A DNA stretch of 64,000 nucleotides from JAZGGS01 sp963714405 (GCA_963714405.1 CAVQOH010000005.1:7427-71426), one strand, 5' to 3'. Positions 37,195-47,614 are shown, numbered from the stretch's first letter. A program made the numbers and translations. The notes: generated from the sequence alone by a model not told the origin.

Positions 37195-38066
37195 GGCATA
37201 ACTGCTTCATATCTTGCAGCATGCGGAGGATCAATTTTTTTTAGTTTTTCAAAGATTGTTACATCACCATAATCTTTAAGCAACTCTATAATTTCACCGT
37301 ATTTTGCATCAAAAAAAGTTGATATTAAAACACTCTTTAAACCACCCTCAACTTCCCACATATTATAAAGACTTTCAACAAAACTTGCAATTTTTTGCTG
37401 CCCTAAACTTTTATCAACCTGGTAAATATCAACACCGTAATGGTAATCAAAAATTGTTGATCGGAATTTAGAATACTTTTCTGCAATTAAATCGTGTACA
37501 AGCCCCCAGCGATTATAAGAACTGCTGCTTGATATCCATCCGTTTGAAAATCCGCTCGTTGCGCCAAGATTAACAATATTTTGTGCTTTCTGAAAATATT
37601 GTGTACCTCCATATTCTGCAAAAGTATCAGTATCAAATCCAATTATAATCAGTGCATAGAAATCAAGAAAACTTGTTACGGCATCAAATGTACTCTGCCC
37701 TGAATAAAGTGCCTGCCCTCTTTCATACTTGAAAGACCATGCACCATCATTTATTGTTATCATAGGTGAATTTCTCGTAGATTGATAAACTGGACGCTGG
37801 CTTACTACGACCACTTGAGCTGTATAATCTACATCACCAGAAGCTGAAGAAAAAAATATATTTAGGCTGCAATCAATTTTTGCACCATCCCATGTTTCAG
37901 TGGTAAATCGCGTGCCGTTCATGTATGCTGCAATCACATCGGCAAATTCTGCGAGAAGCTCGCGGTTGTTTACGGGTAAACTTTCAAAGTTTACATCCAC
38001 CCGGCAATTTAGCTCCTGTGCAAAAGATGATAGAGATAGTAGTAAAAATAAAATTAATGTTTTCAT
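37191..38066 (-). CDS. DUF4835 / PorD-type type IX secretion protein
   Basis: An exported protein of 291 residues with a signal peptide (MKTLILFLLLSLSSFAQ). The mature opening ELNCRVDVNFESLPVNNREL, the block WDGAKIDCSLNIFFSS, and AVTSFLDFYALIIIGFDTDT match the DUF4835 family, also named PorD in type IX secretion annotation. In the Bacteroidota it accompanies the secretion machinery, and three proteins in this window carry the cognate sorting domain. Exact role in the machine is not settled. Confidence 0.85.
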   Translation of the reverse strand: MKTLILFLLLSLSSFAQELNCRVDVNFESLPVNNRELLAEFADVIAAYMNGTRFTTETWDGAKIDCSLNIFFSSASGDVDYTAQVVVVSQRPVYQSTRNSPMITINDGAWSFKYERGQALYSGQSTFDAVTSFLDFYALIIIGFDTDTFAEYGGTQYFQKAQNIVNLGATSGFSNGWISSSSSYNRWGLVHDLIAEKYSKFRSTIFDYHYGVDIYQVDKSLGQQKIASFVESLYNMWEVEGGLKSVLISTFFDAKYGEIIELLKDYGDVTIFEKLKKIDPPHAARYEAVMP

Positions 38067-38156
38067 AATATCTTATACCAAATTAAGTTAATTATTCATT
38101 GATTTAATATATGAATTTTGATATACTGCCTCAACAAACTTTATAATCTATTAATT

Positions 38157-39014
38157 ATGAGAGTTGTTTTACTTTTATCATTCCTTATTTGTTTCACAGC
38201 AAATATTTTTGCTCAATTTAATCCGGGGGCAAAACAAATCTCCCTTTCTCATTCAGATATTGCAGTTGCAAATGATGTTTTTGCACTTTTTGGAAATCCT
38301 TCAGGGTTATCGCAACTAAATTGGAGAGAAATTGGAATTTACTACTCTCCTGCTCCCTTCGGTTTGACTGAGCTTGCGAATGGTTATGTCGCTTATTTAG
38401 AACCCTTCAACTCCGGCTCAATAGCAATTGGTGGAATGACTTACGGATTTGAGCTCTATAGGGAATCAAGAATTTCGCTTGGTTATTCCTACAATTATGA
38501 TAATAAATTTTTTGCAGGTGCTGTGGTAAATTATCATTCCTTCTCCATTCAAAACTACGGAAGCAATGGAGTCTTTTATTTTAATTTTGGCGGATTAGCT
38601 TACATTACAAATGATATTAGGTGGGGATTTGCAATTGATAATCTCAATCGTGCATCACTGGCTGATGAAGATGATCAAATTCCTGTAGTATTTTATTCAG
38701 GATTCAGTTATGATGTAATAAATAACTTTACGTTAAACCTTGCTCTGGAAAAGGACATAAGATATATTCCTTCAATAAAAATTGGAATTGATTACGATTT
38801 AATTCAGTATCTCTCTTTAAGAGTAGGATTTGCTAACGAACCCTCAATCTTTTCTGCCGGAATTGGTATAAATTACTCTGTATTCAGTTTAGATTATGCA
38901 CTGGTAAAACATCCTGATTTAGGTTTAACACACCAGGCTGGAATTATACTTAGTTTTGGCAGGGATAAATCCCGCAAAGAAAGTATAAAAAAACATTTAG
39001 GAAACCCTAATTAA
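38157..39014 (+). CDS. PorV/PorQ-like outer-membrane barrel protein
   Basis: An outer-membrane protein of 285 residues. ATG 38157 gives a clear signal peptide (MRVVLLLSFLICFTANIFAQ), so upstream in-frame starts are rejected. The mature start (FNPGAKQISLSHSDIAVAND) followed by FALFGNPSGLSQL is the typical NPAGL block of the PorV/PorQ/UPF0164 group. The rest is alternating strands ending in LTHQAGIILSFG. Divergent from the PorD-like gene by about 90 bases, suggesting joint control of type IX components. Confidence 0.8.
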   Translation: MRVVLLLSFLICFTANIFAQFNPGAKQISLSHSDIAVANDVFALFGNPSGLSQLNWREIGIYYSPAPFGLTELANGYVAYLEPFNSGSIAIGGMTYGFELYRESRISLGYSYNYDNKFFAGAVVNYHSFSIQNYGSNGVFYFNFGGLAYITNDIRWGFAIDNLNRASLADEDDQIPVVFYSGFSYDVINNFTLNLALEKDIRYIPSIKIGIDYDLIQYLSLRVGFANEPSIFSAGIGINYSVFSLDYALVKHPDLGLTHQAGIILSFGRDKSRKESIKKHLGNPN

Positions 39015-39032
39015 CCTGTTTGAAGTGATTTA

Positions 39033-41045
39033 ATGAAGCAAAACGTTTTTATACTGATCTTCTTTGCTTTACTTTTTACTACCCTTCAATTTGCACAGAC
39101 TGATTCATCCTATTTAAGCACAGAAGAGGTTTTAGAGGATTTACTACAGGAACCGGTTGAAGAAACAGATAATTCTGATCTGTATGAGGAAATTGAAGAT
39201 TTAATAAATAATCCCATTGACGTTAACATTGCAGATATTACAGAACTACAACGATTACCAGGGATGGATCTTGCATCAGCTGAATTAATTGTAAACCATA
39301 GAGAAAAATATGGTTATTTTTTTACAGCTAATGAACTAAACATGGTTCAATCGCTTGATAAGGAACTTATAAGCAGGATTTCTCCCTTTACTATAATAGA
39401 AAAGATAAACTTCCAGGATTTTACTGATGATAAATCTGTTGAACCGGTTACTGATTTTCTGCAAAGATCAAAATTGCTGATACGCAGCAGGTTATCAAAT
39501 GATTTGCAAACTAGAAAGGGTTTTTTAGAAGGTAAATTTGAAGGTACAAAACCAAAAATCTATAATCGTTTAATTATAAATCACAATAAACAATATCAAA
39601 TGGGATTTTTAGCTGAAAAAGATGCAGGTGAATCATCATTATATGAGTTTACAACTTACCATTTTGCCGTAAATAATTTCGGCATTCTGCATAAAGCAGT
39701 TGTAATGGATTATATTTTAGAATTTGGGCAAGGACTAACTTTTTGGAGCCCTTATGGTTTTTCAAAGGGATCGGATGCTGTTTACCCAGTAAAGAAAAAG
39801 GAGAGAATGATACGACCCTACACAAGTTCAACAGAAATTAATTTTTTCAGAGGCGCCGCTGCATCTATAAAATTAAATGATTTCTTTCTCACAGGATTTT
39901 ATTCAAATAATTCAATTGATGCAAATATCGATTCACTAACAGGTGAAATACTTTCCACACCTGAAGACGGACTTCATAGAACTGAAAGTGAGCGGTTAAA
40001 AAAAGACTCTGCGCGGGAAAAGATGATGGGTGGAAGAATTGATTACATAGCGGGGAATGTATTTAAGACTGGTTTACTTTACTCTCATTCTGAATTCAGC
40101 AATCCTTTTAAAGCTGCTTCAGTTTACGATATTAGCGGTAATAAATTTGATTACACTTCAGCATATTATGATGTAAACTTAAACAATATTAATTTATTTG
40201 GAGAGTTTGTTTATAATGGAATTTCCGTGGCTTCCATAAATTCACTCCAAATTGCGATAACTCAAAGATTTTCTTTTGTTACATCTATAAGAAGTTACCC
40301 AAGAAATTTTTTTAGTCTTCACGGATTTGGATTTGGTGAAAAATCAGGTGCTACTACAAATGAGTTCGGAATATATGCCGGATTTAAGTGGCGAACATCA
40401 ATTGGATTATTAAATTTTTACTACGATCAATTTAAATTTCCTTATTCTACTTTTTCAAATCCATTACCAAGTGAAGGAAATGAGTACCTCATCGATTTTC
40501 TGAGTAAGAAACTTAAAGGTTTTTCGCTAAGAATTAGATATAAATATGAGAATAAAGATATTACTGAAACGCTTGATAATAATGACAGTATTGTTAAACG
40601 GTTAAGGCAGGCGGCAAGATTTGAACTGATTTATGAGGTATCGAAAAAGCTCAGATTAAAAGGCAGGTATGAATATAACAGTTTTAGAATTTCTGCTATT
40701 AATCAAAATGAAAAAGGTTATTTCTTTTTCCAGGACGTAAGATATGCACCCACTTCTAATTTTAATTTTTACGGTAGAATAATTTTTTTCAAAACTGATT
40801 CTTTCAACTCTGCGATTTATGAATATGAAAATAATCTTACAGGTGTACTTACAAATCTTGCCATGTTTGGTGAGGGTATGAGATGGTACATCCTAGTAAG
40901 GTATAAACCTGTAAAGATGCTAAGCTTTTCAATAAAATTTGCTGAAACTTATAAACCAAAAGATAAATCAATCAGTTCCGGCAACAATGAAATTGAAGGG
41001 AATACTGATAACCGTATTTCACTGCAAATGGATATAAATCTGTAA
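39033..41045 (+). CDS. Helix-hairpin-helix domain outer-membrane protein
   Basis: An exported protein of 670 residues. The signal peptide (MKQNVFILIFFALLFTTLQF) is followed by an acidic linker and a ComEA-like helix-hairpin-helix pair (PIDVNIADITELQRLPGMDL and YFFTANELNMVQSL). A long region then looks like a beta-barrel (YILEFGQGLTFWSPYGFSKG and many aromatic-capped strands to the end). The family is common in Bacteroidota and Ignavibacteria. By the HhH domain it might contact DNA at the cell surface, but that is untested. It lies 18 bases after the PorV-like gene and is likely cotranscribed. Confidence 0.8.
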   Translation: MKQNVFILIFFALLFTTLQFAQTDSSYLSTEEVLEDLLQEPVEETDNSDLYEEIEDLINNPIDVNIADITELQRLPGMDLASAELIVNHREKYGYFFTANELNMVQSLDKELISRISPFTIIEKINFQDFTDDKSVEPVTDFLQRSKLLIRSRLSNDLQTRKGFLEGKFEGTKPKIYNRLIINHNKQYQMGFLAEKDAGESSLYEFTTYHFAVNNFGILHKAVVMDYILEFGQGLTFWSPYGFSKGSDAVYPVKKKERMIRPYTSSTEINFFRGAAASIKLNDFFLTGFYSNNSIDANIDSLTGEILSTPEDGLHRTESERLKKDSAREKMMGGRIDYIAGNVFKTGLLYSHSEFSNPFKAASVYDISGNKFDYTSAYYDVNLNNINLFGEFVYNGISVASINSLQIAITQRFSFVTSIRSYPRNFFSLHGFGFGEKSGATTNEFGIYAGFKWRTSIGLLNFYYDQFKFPYSTFSNPLPSEGNEYLIDFLSKKLKGFSLRIRYKYENKDITETLDNNDSIVKRLRQAARFELIYEVSKKLRLKGRYEYNSFRISAINQNEKGYFFFQDVRYAPTSNFNFYGRIIFFKTDSFNSAIYEYENNLTGVLTNLAMFGEGMRWYILVRYKPVKMLSFSIKFAETYKPKDKSISSGNNEIEGNTDNRISLQMDINL

Positions 41046-41177
41046 CAAAGCTGAACGTGTGAGTGCTCTATTCAGGTTGATTTGAGTAAATTACTTGGTG
41101 TATAAATAAAATTGTGTATTTTTATTGTAGGTGTTAAATTAGACCAGTAAATAATTTTTAAAATTATTGTGGGAATT

Positions 41178-43535
41178 ATGCAAAGTTCAAAAATTGAGTT
41201 TATTAAAAAATATAACGATCTAATTAAATTCGCACTATCATCATCAAAAGAATTTCCTGATAGTTTATGTGAATTTTTGGTAAGTGAGTATGAGATTGAA
41301 GCAACTGTACTTGCAGGCATAAAAGGAAATGAATTCGAAATTTTAGGTAAATCCAGTGATGCAAGAAAAACCCTTGAACCTATTTCAACTGAGCGATGCT
41401 CCGGTTGCAAAAAATTCCAAGCGGAATCCAGCGAAACAATATTTGAATTAGATCCTGAATGCCAATTTAAAGCCACAGATCAGGTTTTGGTTGAGGGTTG
41501 TTTACACATCAGCATATCTGATTCAGAAAAAGTAATATTTAAAATTGCCAAGAAAAACGATTTTACCCAGCTTGAAAAGGATAACCTTTTAATCGTAGGA
41601 GAATCAGTAAGAAATCTTTTAAAAATCTGGCGCGGCCGTAGAGGCGGATTAAGCAGCAGTGTAAGTAAAATAATTACATCAATTGGGCATGAACTTAGAA
41701 CTCCTACAAACAGTATAATGGGGTTTGCATCATTACTTGGAGAAGAGGATCTATCAACATCTCAATCTGAATACCTTAACACATTAAAAGAAAATGCATA
41801 TTATCTTTTATCACTGCTAAATGATCTTATAGACATAGCAAAGCTTAATACATCTAAAAGCGTCGATCAGCGCACACCTGTAAATATAAAACAGTTTATA
41901 TCTGAACTGGTTGGATTGCTTGAGGAAAAAATTGATAAATCCAGAATTGAATTTATTGTTAGCATAGATCAGGAATTACCTGAAAAGATGAAACTGGATT
42001 CACAAAAGTTACGTTACATTCTTCTTAACTTAATTACTACCTCATTAAGATTAACAGAAAAAGGTAAGATTTCACTTTCAGTCTTTTCCTCTGAAAAAAA
42101 CCAATTAAGATTGAGAATAACAGACACAGGTTCCGGAATCCCATCAAGTAAATTAAACACTATTTTTGAACCTTTTTCAATTTCAGATTTATACACATCA
42201 ACCATTGGAAATACGACCGGGTTGGCATTGACCTTATCAAAAAAATACATCGGGCATTTAAATGGCGAACTTGATGTTACAAGTACAATCGGTAAAGGCA
42301 CAACATTTAATATTAGCTTTCCGGTTGAAGAAATAACAGAAATCGAAGAGCAGATTAGTATGCTGCCAAAATCTAAAAAACTTAATAAAGTACTGGTAAT
42401 TGAAGATGATTATGCAACTTCCAAACTACTGGGCAATTACCTTAATAAATGGGGTTATGAACCTACTATTGTTAATTCAGCACAGCAAACAAAACAGATT
42501 ATTGAAAAGGAAAACTTTCTTGCGATTTTAATGGATATTGTGCTACCGGATGCTAATGGTTTAGAGCTGCTTCAGCAAATAAGAGAATATAAAAATACAA
42601 AACAAACGCCGGTTATTATATGTTCAGTTGAAGCTGAACAGCAAAAAGCATTTCTAATGGGAGCAGTTGAATATTTTGTAAAACCTATAAATTATAAATT
42701 CCTAGTAGAAGTACTTACCAGTTATAAACTTAAGCGCGATTCAAATATTCTAGTTGTTGATGATGATCTTCCCACATTAAACCTGATGAAAGAAGTTGTG
42801 GAACAGGCTGGTTTCAACCCTGTTGCTGAATCAGATTCAACTAAAGTAATTGGTACAATTGAAAATCTAAATTTGGATCTTGCAATTATAGACTTGGATA
42901 TGCCTGAAATAAACGGTATTCAATTAATTGAGATGATTAAATCTCTTAAACAATTTGCACATCTGCCAATAATCATTTACACCGGCAAAGAAAATTACGA
43001 AGAAGATATTAGAAGAATTGATGGGCTTTTTGAAGATCTATTGCATAAAAGCAGCACCAACATTGAAGATTTGCAGAGCACTATTACTGCAATGATTAAC
43101 AGGTATGATGAACCTTCAACACCGGAAGAAATAAAAGAGCAAAAGGATACAATTAAAATTTTACTTGTTGAAGATTATAAACATTCCCAAATAATTGTAA
43201 CACGCCTTCTTAAGAAAAATAATTTTGATTCAATAGTTGTTGTAGAAAATGGGCAGGAAGCGCTGGATGCTGTTAAGGAACAAAAGTATGATCTGGTTTT
43301 AATGGATATGCAAATGCCAGTTATGAACGGATTTGAAGCGACCAGGAAAATAAGGGAACTGGATGAATACAAAGATACACCTGTAATTGCTCTTACTGCA
43401 TTTGCTATGAAGGGAGACCGCGAAAAATGCCTTGATGCAGGTGCAACGGATTATATTCCTAAACCTATTGATAGCCAGGAATTTCTAAAAAAGGTAAAGT
43501 ACTATACTGAAAGTAATGAGCCTGTTAAATCATAG
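41178..43535 (+). CDS. Hybrid sensor histidine kinase with three receiver domains
   Basis: A 785-residue cytoplasmic two-component protein; ATG 41178 is preferred over GTG 41169. The N-terminal sensor region of about 160 residues, with CSGCKKFQ and PECQF cysteines, matches no domain I know. The dimerisation domain has the H box SIGHELRTPTNSIMG, and the ATPase domain keeps TDTGSGIPSSKL. However the N box reads LLNLITTSLRLTEKG, where the conserved asparagine is threonine, and the G2 box reads NTTGLALTLSK rather than GTGLGL. Three receivers follow with phosphorylation aspartates in LMDIVLPDANG, IIDLDMPEING and LMDMQMPVMNG. Kinase activity may be weak or absent. No transmembrane segment. Confidence 0.88.
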   Translation: MQSSKIEFIKKYNDLIKFALSSSKEFPDSLCEFLVSEYEIEATVLAGIKGNEFEILGKSSDARKTLEPISTERCSGCKKFQAESSETIFELDPECQFKATDQVLVEGCLHISISDSEKVIFKIAKKNDFTQLEKDNLLIVGESVRNLLKIWRGRRGGLSSSVSKIITSIGHELRTPTNSIMGFASLLGEEDLSTSQSEYLNTLKENAYYLLSLLNDLIDIAKLNTSKSVDQRTPVNIKQFISELVGLLEEKIDKSRIEFIVSIDQELPEKMKLDSQKLRYILLNLITTSLRLTEKGKISLSVFSSEKNQLRLRITDTGSGIPSSKLNTIFEPFSISDLYTSTIGNTTGLALTLSKKYIGHLNGELDVTSTIGKGTTFNISFPVEEITEIEEQISMLPKSKKLNKVLVIEDDYATSKLLGNYLNKWGYEPTIVNSAQQTKQIIEKENFLAILMDIVLPDANGLELLQQIREYKNTKQTPVIICSVEAEQQKAFLMGAVEYFVKPINYKFLVEVLTSYKLKRDSNILVVDDDLPTLNLMKEVVEQAGFNPVAESDSTKVIGTIENLNLDLAIIDLDMPEINGIQLIEMIKSLKQFAHLPIIIYTGKENYEEDIRRIDGLFEDLLHKSSTNIEDLQSTITAMINRYDEPSTPEEIKEQKDTIKILLVEDYKHSQIIVTRLLKKNNFDSIVVVENGQEALDAVKEQKYDLVLMDMQMPVMNGFEATRKIRELDEYKDTPVIALTAFAMKGDREKCLDAGATDYIPKPIDSQEFLKKVKYYTESNEPVKS

Positions 43536-43630
43536 GTTCACTTCGAATAAAACCATCCGAGTATTTTATTAATCATTTGTTATTTTTAACAGATAAATAT
43601 TAAATTATATTTTTATCAGACTATATTCTA

Positions 43631-45085
43631 ATGGGTAATAATAATATCAAAGTTAGATTTGCACCGAGCCCTACTGGTTATTTACATATTGGTGGTTTAA
43701 GAACAGCACTATATAACTATCTGTTTGCAAAAAAAAATAATGCAAAAATTGTTTTAAGAATTGAAGATACAGATAGAAACCGATTTGTAGATGGAGCTGT
43801 AAATAATTTAATGGAAACATTATCATGGGCCGGGCTTAATTTTGATGAAGGTCCTTCCTCAGAAGGAAGTGCAGGTCCCTATTTTCAATCACAACGCATA
43901 GATTTATATAAGAAATATGCTACAGAATTAATAAACAACAAAAAAGCATACTACGCTTTTGATACTCCGGAAAGATTAAAAGAACTTAGAGAATGGCAGG
44001 AAAAGAATAAACAGCCTTACAAATACGATAAACTTGCTTTATCATTAAGTGAAAAAGAAACCAATGAAAAGTTGGATAGTGGAGAACCTTATGTTGTGCG
44101 ATTAAACGTTCCGCCTGGTAAACAAGTTGTTGTGGATGATGCAATAAGAGGTAAAGTTGCGTTTGAAACTAACATAGTTGATGACCAGGTTCTTTTAAAA
44201 AGTGATGGTTATCCCACCTATCATCTTGCAAATGTAGTTGATGACCACCTTATGGGAATTACACATGTAATACGAGGAGAAGAATGGCTTTCTTCAACTC
44301 CTAAACACATTTTGTTATACGATTTTCTTGGATGGGAAAAACCTGTTTTTGCACATCTTCCTTTGCTGTTAAACCCTGATAAATCAAAACTCAGTAAAAG
44401 ACAAGGTGATGTTGCAGTAGAAGATTATATTAAAAAAGGATATTTAAAGGAAGCTTTAATAAATTTTGTGGCGTTGCTTGGATGGAATCCCGGAGATGAG
44501 CAGGAATTTTTTACAATGCAAGAACTTGCGGAAAAATTCAGTCTTGAAAGAGTTCATAAATCTGGTGCCGTTTTTAATATTGAAAAACTAAATTGGCTAA
44601 ATGCTGAACATTTAAGGGGTAAACCGGACGTTGAACTTCTTATAATGTTAAAAGAGGAAATTTCAAAATCGGATTTACAGAATAAAAATTATGATGATAA
44701 ATATCTTACTGCAATTATTAATGCGATGAAACCTAGAGTTTCTTTCATCAGTGAATTCATTTCAAAATGCCCTTACTTCTACAATACTCCAGCTGAATAT
44801 GATGAGAAAGTTGTAAAGAAACGATGGAAAGAAGATTCTGGAGAGTTGCTAAAAAACCTTGCTTCCAAATTTTCTTCATTAACAAATCCATCAAATGAAA
44901 ATTATGAAGAAGCACTAAAAACTACTGCAGAGCAATTGAATACCGGAATTGGTAAATTGATTCATCCGTTGAGAATTGCTGTTTCCGGCACAGGTGAGGG
45001 ACCTGGAGTTTATGAAATAGTTGAAATAATAGGTAGAGAAGAAACATTAAAGCGAATTAACAAAGCAATTGAAACGTTAAAATAA
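43631..45085 (+). CDS. gltX: Glutamyl-tRNA synthetase
   Basis: Attaches glutamate to tRNA-Glu. 484 residues, class I. The HIGH-type motif is FAPSPTGYLHIGGLRTALYN at the N-terminus, RIEDTDR follows, and the KMSKS-type loop is LSKRQGDVAVEDY (about residues 256-268). The C-terminal anticodon-binding helical domain ends in GREETLKRINKAIETL. Only 20 bases separate it from the glutaminyl-tRNA synthetase gene, so the two are very likely one operon. Confidence 0.97.
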   Translation: MGNNNIKVRFAPSPTGYLHIGGLRTALYNYLFAKKNNAKIVLRIEDTDRNRFVDGAVNNLMETLSWAGLNFDEGPSSEGSAGPYFQSQRIDLYKKYATELINNKKAYYAFDTPERLKELREWQEKNKQPYKYDKLALSLSEKETNEKLDSGEPYVVRLNVPPGKQVVVDDAIRGKVAFETNIVDDQVLLKSDGYPTYHLANVVDDHLMGITHVIRGEEWLSSTPKHILLYDFLGWEKPVFAHLPLLLNPDKSKLSKRQGDVAVEDYIKKGYLKEALINFVALLGWNPGDEQEFFTMQELAEKFSLERVHKSGAVFNIEKLNWLNAEHLRGKPDVELLIMLKEEISKSDLQNKNYDDKYLTAIINAMKPRVSFISEFISKCPYFYNTPAEYDEKVVKKRWKEDSGELLKNLASKFSSLTNPSNENYEEALKTTAEQLNTGIGKLIHPLRIAVSGTGEGPGVYEIVEIIGREETLKRINKAIETLK

Positions 45086-45105
45086 ATCCAAAATATAGAA
45101 CTTAA

Positions 45106-46818
45106 ATGGATAAAAAAGATCAGCATAATAATGAAAACAAAGAGTTTAAACCATCAAACTTTATTAAGGACATAATTAATGAAGATTTGAAATCCGGCAA
45201 GCATAAAAAAATTCATACACGATTTCCACCTGAACCAAATGGATATTTACACATAGGTCATACAAAATCCATCTGCTTAAACTTTGGTCTTGCAAATGAA
45301 TACAACGGCTTGTGCAACTTAAGATTTGATGATACAAATCCTGCAAAGGAAGAAATAGAGTACGTTGATTCTATTAAGGAAGATATTAAGTGGCTTGGCT
45401 TTGATTGGCAGGATAGAGAATATTATGCATCAGATTATTTTGAACAGCTATATGAATATGCAACAAAGCTGATAAAAAAGGGCAAAGCTTATGTTGATGA
45501 ACTTACATTTGATGAAATAAGGCAATACCGCGGAACCCCTACTGAACCTGGGAAAGACAGTCCATACAGAAATCGTCCTGTGGATGAATGCCTTGATCTC
45601 TTTGTGAAAATGAAGGAAGGCAAATTTAAAGATGGTGAGTATGTTTTAAGGGCAAAGATTGACATGAGTTCACCAAATATGAATATGCGTGATCCGATTA
45701 TTTACAGAATTAAACATGCATCACATCATAGAACAGGTGATAAATGGTGTATTTATCCTATGTATGATTGGGCTCATGGGCAATCAGATTCTATTGAAGG
45801 CATTACACATTCACTTTGCACATTGGAATTTGAAAATCACCGCCCTTTGTACGATTGGTTTGTTAACGAACTTGAGATTTATCCGCCACAACAAATTGAA
45901 TTTGCAAGATTAAATATAAGCTACACAGTAATGAGCAAGCGTAAACTTTTAGAACTTGTGCAAGAAGGGATTGTAAATGGATGGAATGACCCCAGAATGC
46001 CTACGATATCCGGATTAAGGAGAAGAGGTTACACACCTGAATCAATAAGAAATTTTTCTGAAAAGAGTGGTATTGTAAAAAGGAATTCATTAACGGATTT
46101 TGCTTTACTTGAGCACTGTGTAAGAGAAGATTTAAATAAAAAAGCTAAGAGGGTTTTAGCTGTTTTAAATCCACTTAAAGTTGTAATACTTAATTATCCT
46201 GACGGCAAAATTGAAGAGTTGGAAGCAATAAATAATCCTGAAGATGAAACAATGGGTTCAAGAAAAATTCCTTTTTCAAAAACAATATATATTGAAAGAG
46301 ATGATTTCCGAGAAGATCCTCCGAAAAAATTCTTCCGGCTTGCTCCCGGAAAAGAAGTTCGTTTAAGATATGCCTATATAATAAAATGTGAAGATGTTAT
46401 TAAGGATCCCGAAACCGGTAATATTGTTGAACTTCATTGTTCATACGATCCTGAGACCAGAAGCGGCAGCGGATCCAGTACTAAAAAAGTTAAAGGAACA
46501 ATTCACTGGGTCTCAGCAGATCATGCAATCAATGCTGAAGTTAGATTGTATGACAGATTATTCACAGTTGAAGATCCTTTGGGAGATAAAGAAATAAATT
46601 ATAAAGAATTCATTAATCCTCATTCGCTGGATATTCTTGAAAACTGCAAAATGGAACCATCACTAAGTGATACTGAAAAAGGTGAAAGATATCAATTTGA
46701 GAGATTAGGATATTATTGTGCAGATAGTATTGAGAGTACAAAGGAAAGATTAATTTTTAATAGAATTGTCCCCCTGCGTGATAGCTGGTCCAAAATTGAG
46801 AAATCACAACAGAAATAA
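45106..46818 (+). CDS. glnS: Glutaminyl-tRNA synthetase
   Basis: Attaches glutamine directly to tRNA-Gln. 570 residues. HIGH motif PPEPNGYLHIGHTKSICLNF, catalytic-domain block NLRFDDTNPAKEE, WCIYPMYDWAHGQSDSIEGI, KMSKS-type SKRKLLELV, and the GlnRS-type beta-barrel anticodon domain (GKEVRLRYAYIIKCEDVI). The GlnRS fold rules out a second GluRS. Direct glutaminylation suggests the transamidation route is not needed for Gln in this organism, though it may persist for Asn. Confidence 0.97.
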   Translation: MDKKDQHNNENKEFKPSNFIKDIINEDLKSGKHKKIHTRFPPEPNGYLHIGHTKSICLNFGLANEYNGLCNLRFDDTNPAKEEIEYVDSIKEDIKWLGFDWQDREYYASDYFEQLYEYATKLIKKGKAYVDELTFDEIRQYRGTPTEPGKDSPYRNRPVDECLDLFVKMKEGKFKDGEYVLRAKIDMSSPNMNMRDPIIYRIKHASHHRTGDKWCIYPMYDWAHGQSDSIEGITHSLCTLEFENHRPLYDWFVNELEIYPPQQIEFARLNISYTVMSKRKLLELVQEGIVNGWNDPRMPTISGLRRRGYTPESIRNFSEKSGIVKRNSLTDFALLEHCVREDLNKKAKRVLAVLNPLKVVILNYPDGKIEELEAINNPEDETMGSRKIPFSKTIYIERDDFREDPPKKFFRLAPGKEVRLRYAYIIKCEDVIKDPETGNIVELHCSYDPETRSGSGSSTKKVKGTIHWVSADHAINAEVRLYDRLFTVEDPLGDKEINYKEFINPHSLDILENCKMEPSLSDTEKGERYQFERLGYYCADSIESTKERLIFNRIVPLRDSWSKIEKSQQK

Positions 46819-46842
46819 AATTCAATTTTAGAGTTAATTTTA

Positions 46843-47052
46843 TTAACAGCGTCCGGAAATTTTATAAATTTTTAACATCTCCAGAACCCGCCTTACTCCT
46901 TCCCTATCAAATGGATTTCTGATATACCTTGCTCTGCTAATTTTTCTTACTTGACCTGTTAGCTTGCCAAGCTTATCAACCATCTTTTGAACGATGCTTC
47001 CGCTGTCATCTATTTCATATTGACCATCTTCGCCAATAAAAGTACGAGCCAT
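46843..47052 (-). CDS. Small conserved-looking protein of unknown function
   Basis: A 69-residue basic protein beginning MARTFIGEDGQYEIDDSGSI with a Lys/Arg-rich middle (QVRKISRARYIRNPFDREGV). I do not recognise it. It shares strand with the acidic ORF 20 bases upstream, so the two may be a pair. It converges on glnS, with 24 bases between the stops. Confidence 0.5.
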   Translation of the reverse strand: MARTFIGEDGQYEIDDSGSIVQKMVDKLGKLTGQVRKISRARYIRNPFDREGVRRVLEMLKIYKISGRC

Positions 47053-47072
47053 TTGTTTTCCGTAAAATTTGT

Positions 47073-47279
47073 TTAAATAAGATTTAATTCATCATAATCA
47101 TCTAAATCTAACTCATCCATATCTAAATCAGTTACATCACTGTCATCAATCAAATCGTAAATTTCTTCATCATCAACGTAATCCGGATCCACATTTGGCG
47201 GATCTCCGGAAAGATTTGCAAAATACTCATCACTAAAAAGTGAATCATATAGCTGCTGGTTTTGTAAATGTTTTTTCAT
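47073..47279 (-). CDS. Small acidic protein of unknown function
   Basis: A 68-residue protein starting MKKHLQNQQLYDSLFSDEYF. A GAGGAG Shine-Dalgarno seven bases before ATG 47279 decides that start over a codon further upstream. Its C-terminal half is very acidic (runs of DD and repeated D-x-D-L). No known domain. It precedes the basic 69-residue ORF and might interact with it by charge, which is speculation. Confidence 0.5.
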   Translation of the reverse strand: MKKHLQNQQLYDSLFSDEYFANLSGDPPNVDPDYVDDEEIYDLIDDSDVTDLDMDELDLDDYDELNLI

Positions 47280-47614
47280 GGCGCTCCTCAATTATTAAGT
47301 TAATTTCAGTTAATAGGAACAACTATAATGCCATAAAAAATATTCAACCCATAAATGATTGATTTGAGCATAAAATACTTAATTTATAATACTTAGATGC
47401 TTGATCTCATTACTTAAATAATGTGTATTGGATGCTATATTATGAAACATATTAATAGCTGTATATTTTTTTTACAATTTACTCAAGTAATCTAAATTGG
47501 ATTGAAAAACGCGTTTTCAGGTAAAATATTGTTTCAGTAAATAATGATATTTAAATCTGAAACAGCAAGAAAAAATTTGTTCATATATTTCTAATAAAAA
47601 TAGTTAATTTTATT
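47280..47614. other. Gene-free intergenic region before the island
   Basis: About 330 AT-rich bases with no plausible ORF. It should contain the promoter of the ancestral tRNA-Leu gene at the island's left edge, but I see no convincing -35/-10 or TAnnTTTG element. No repeat noted. Confidence 0.5.
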
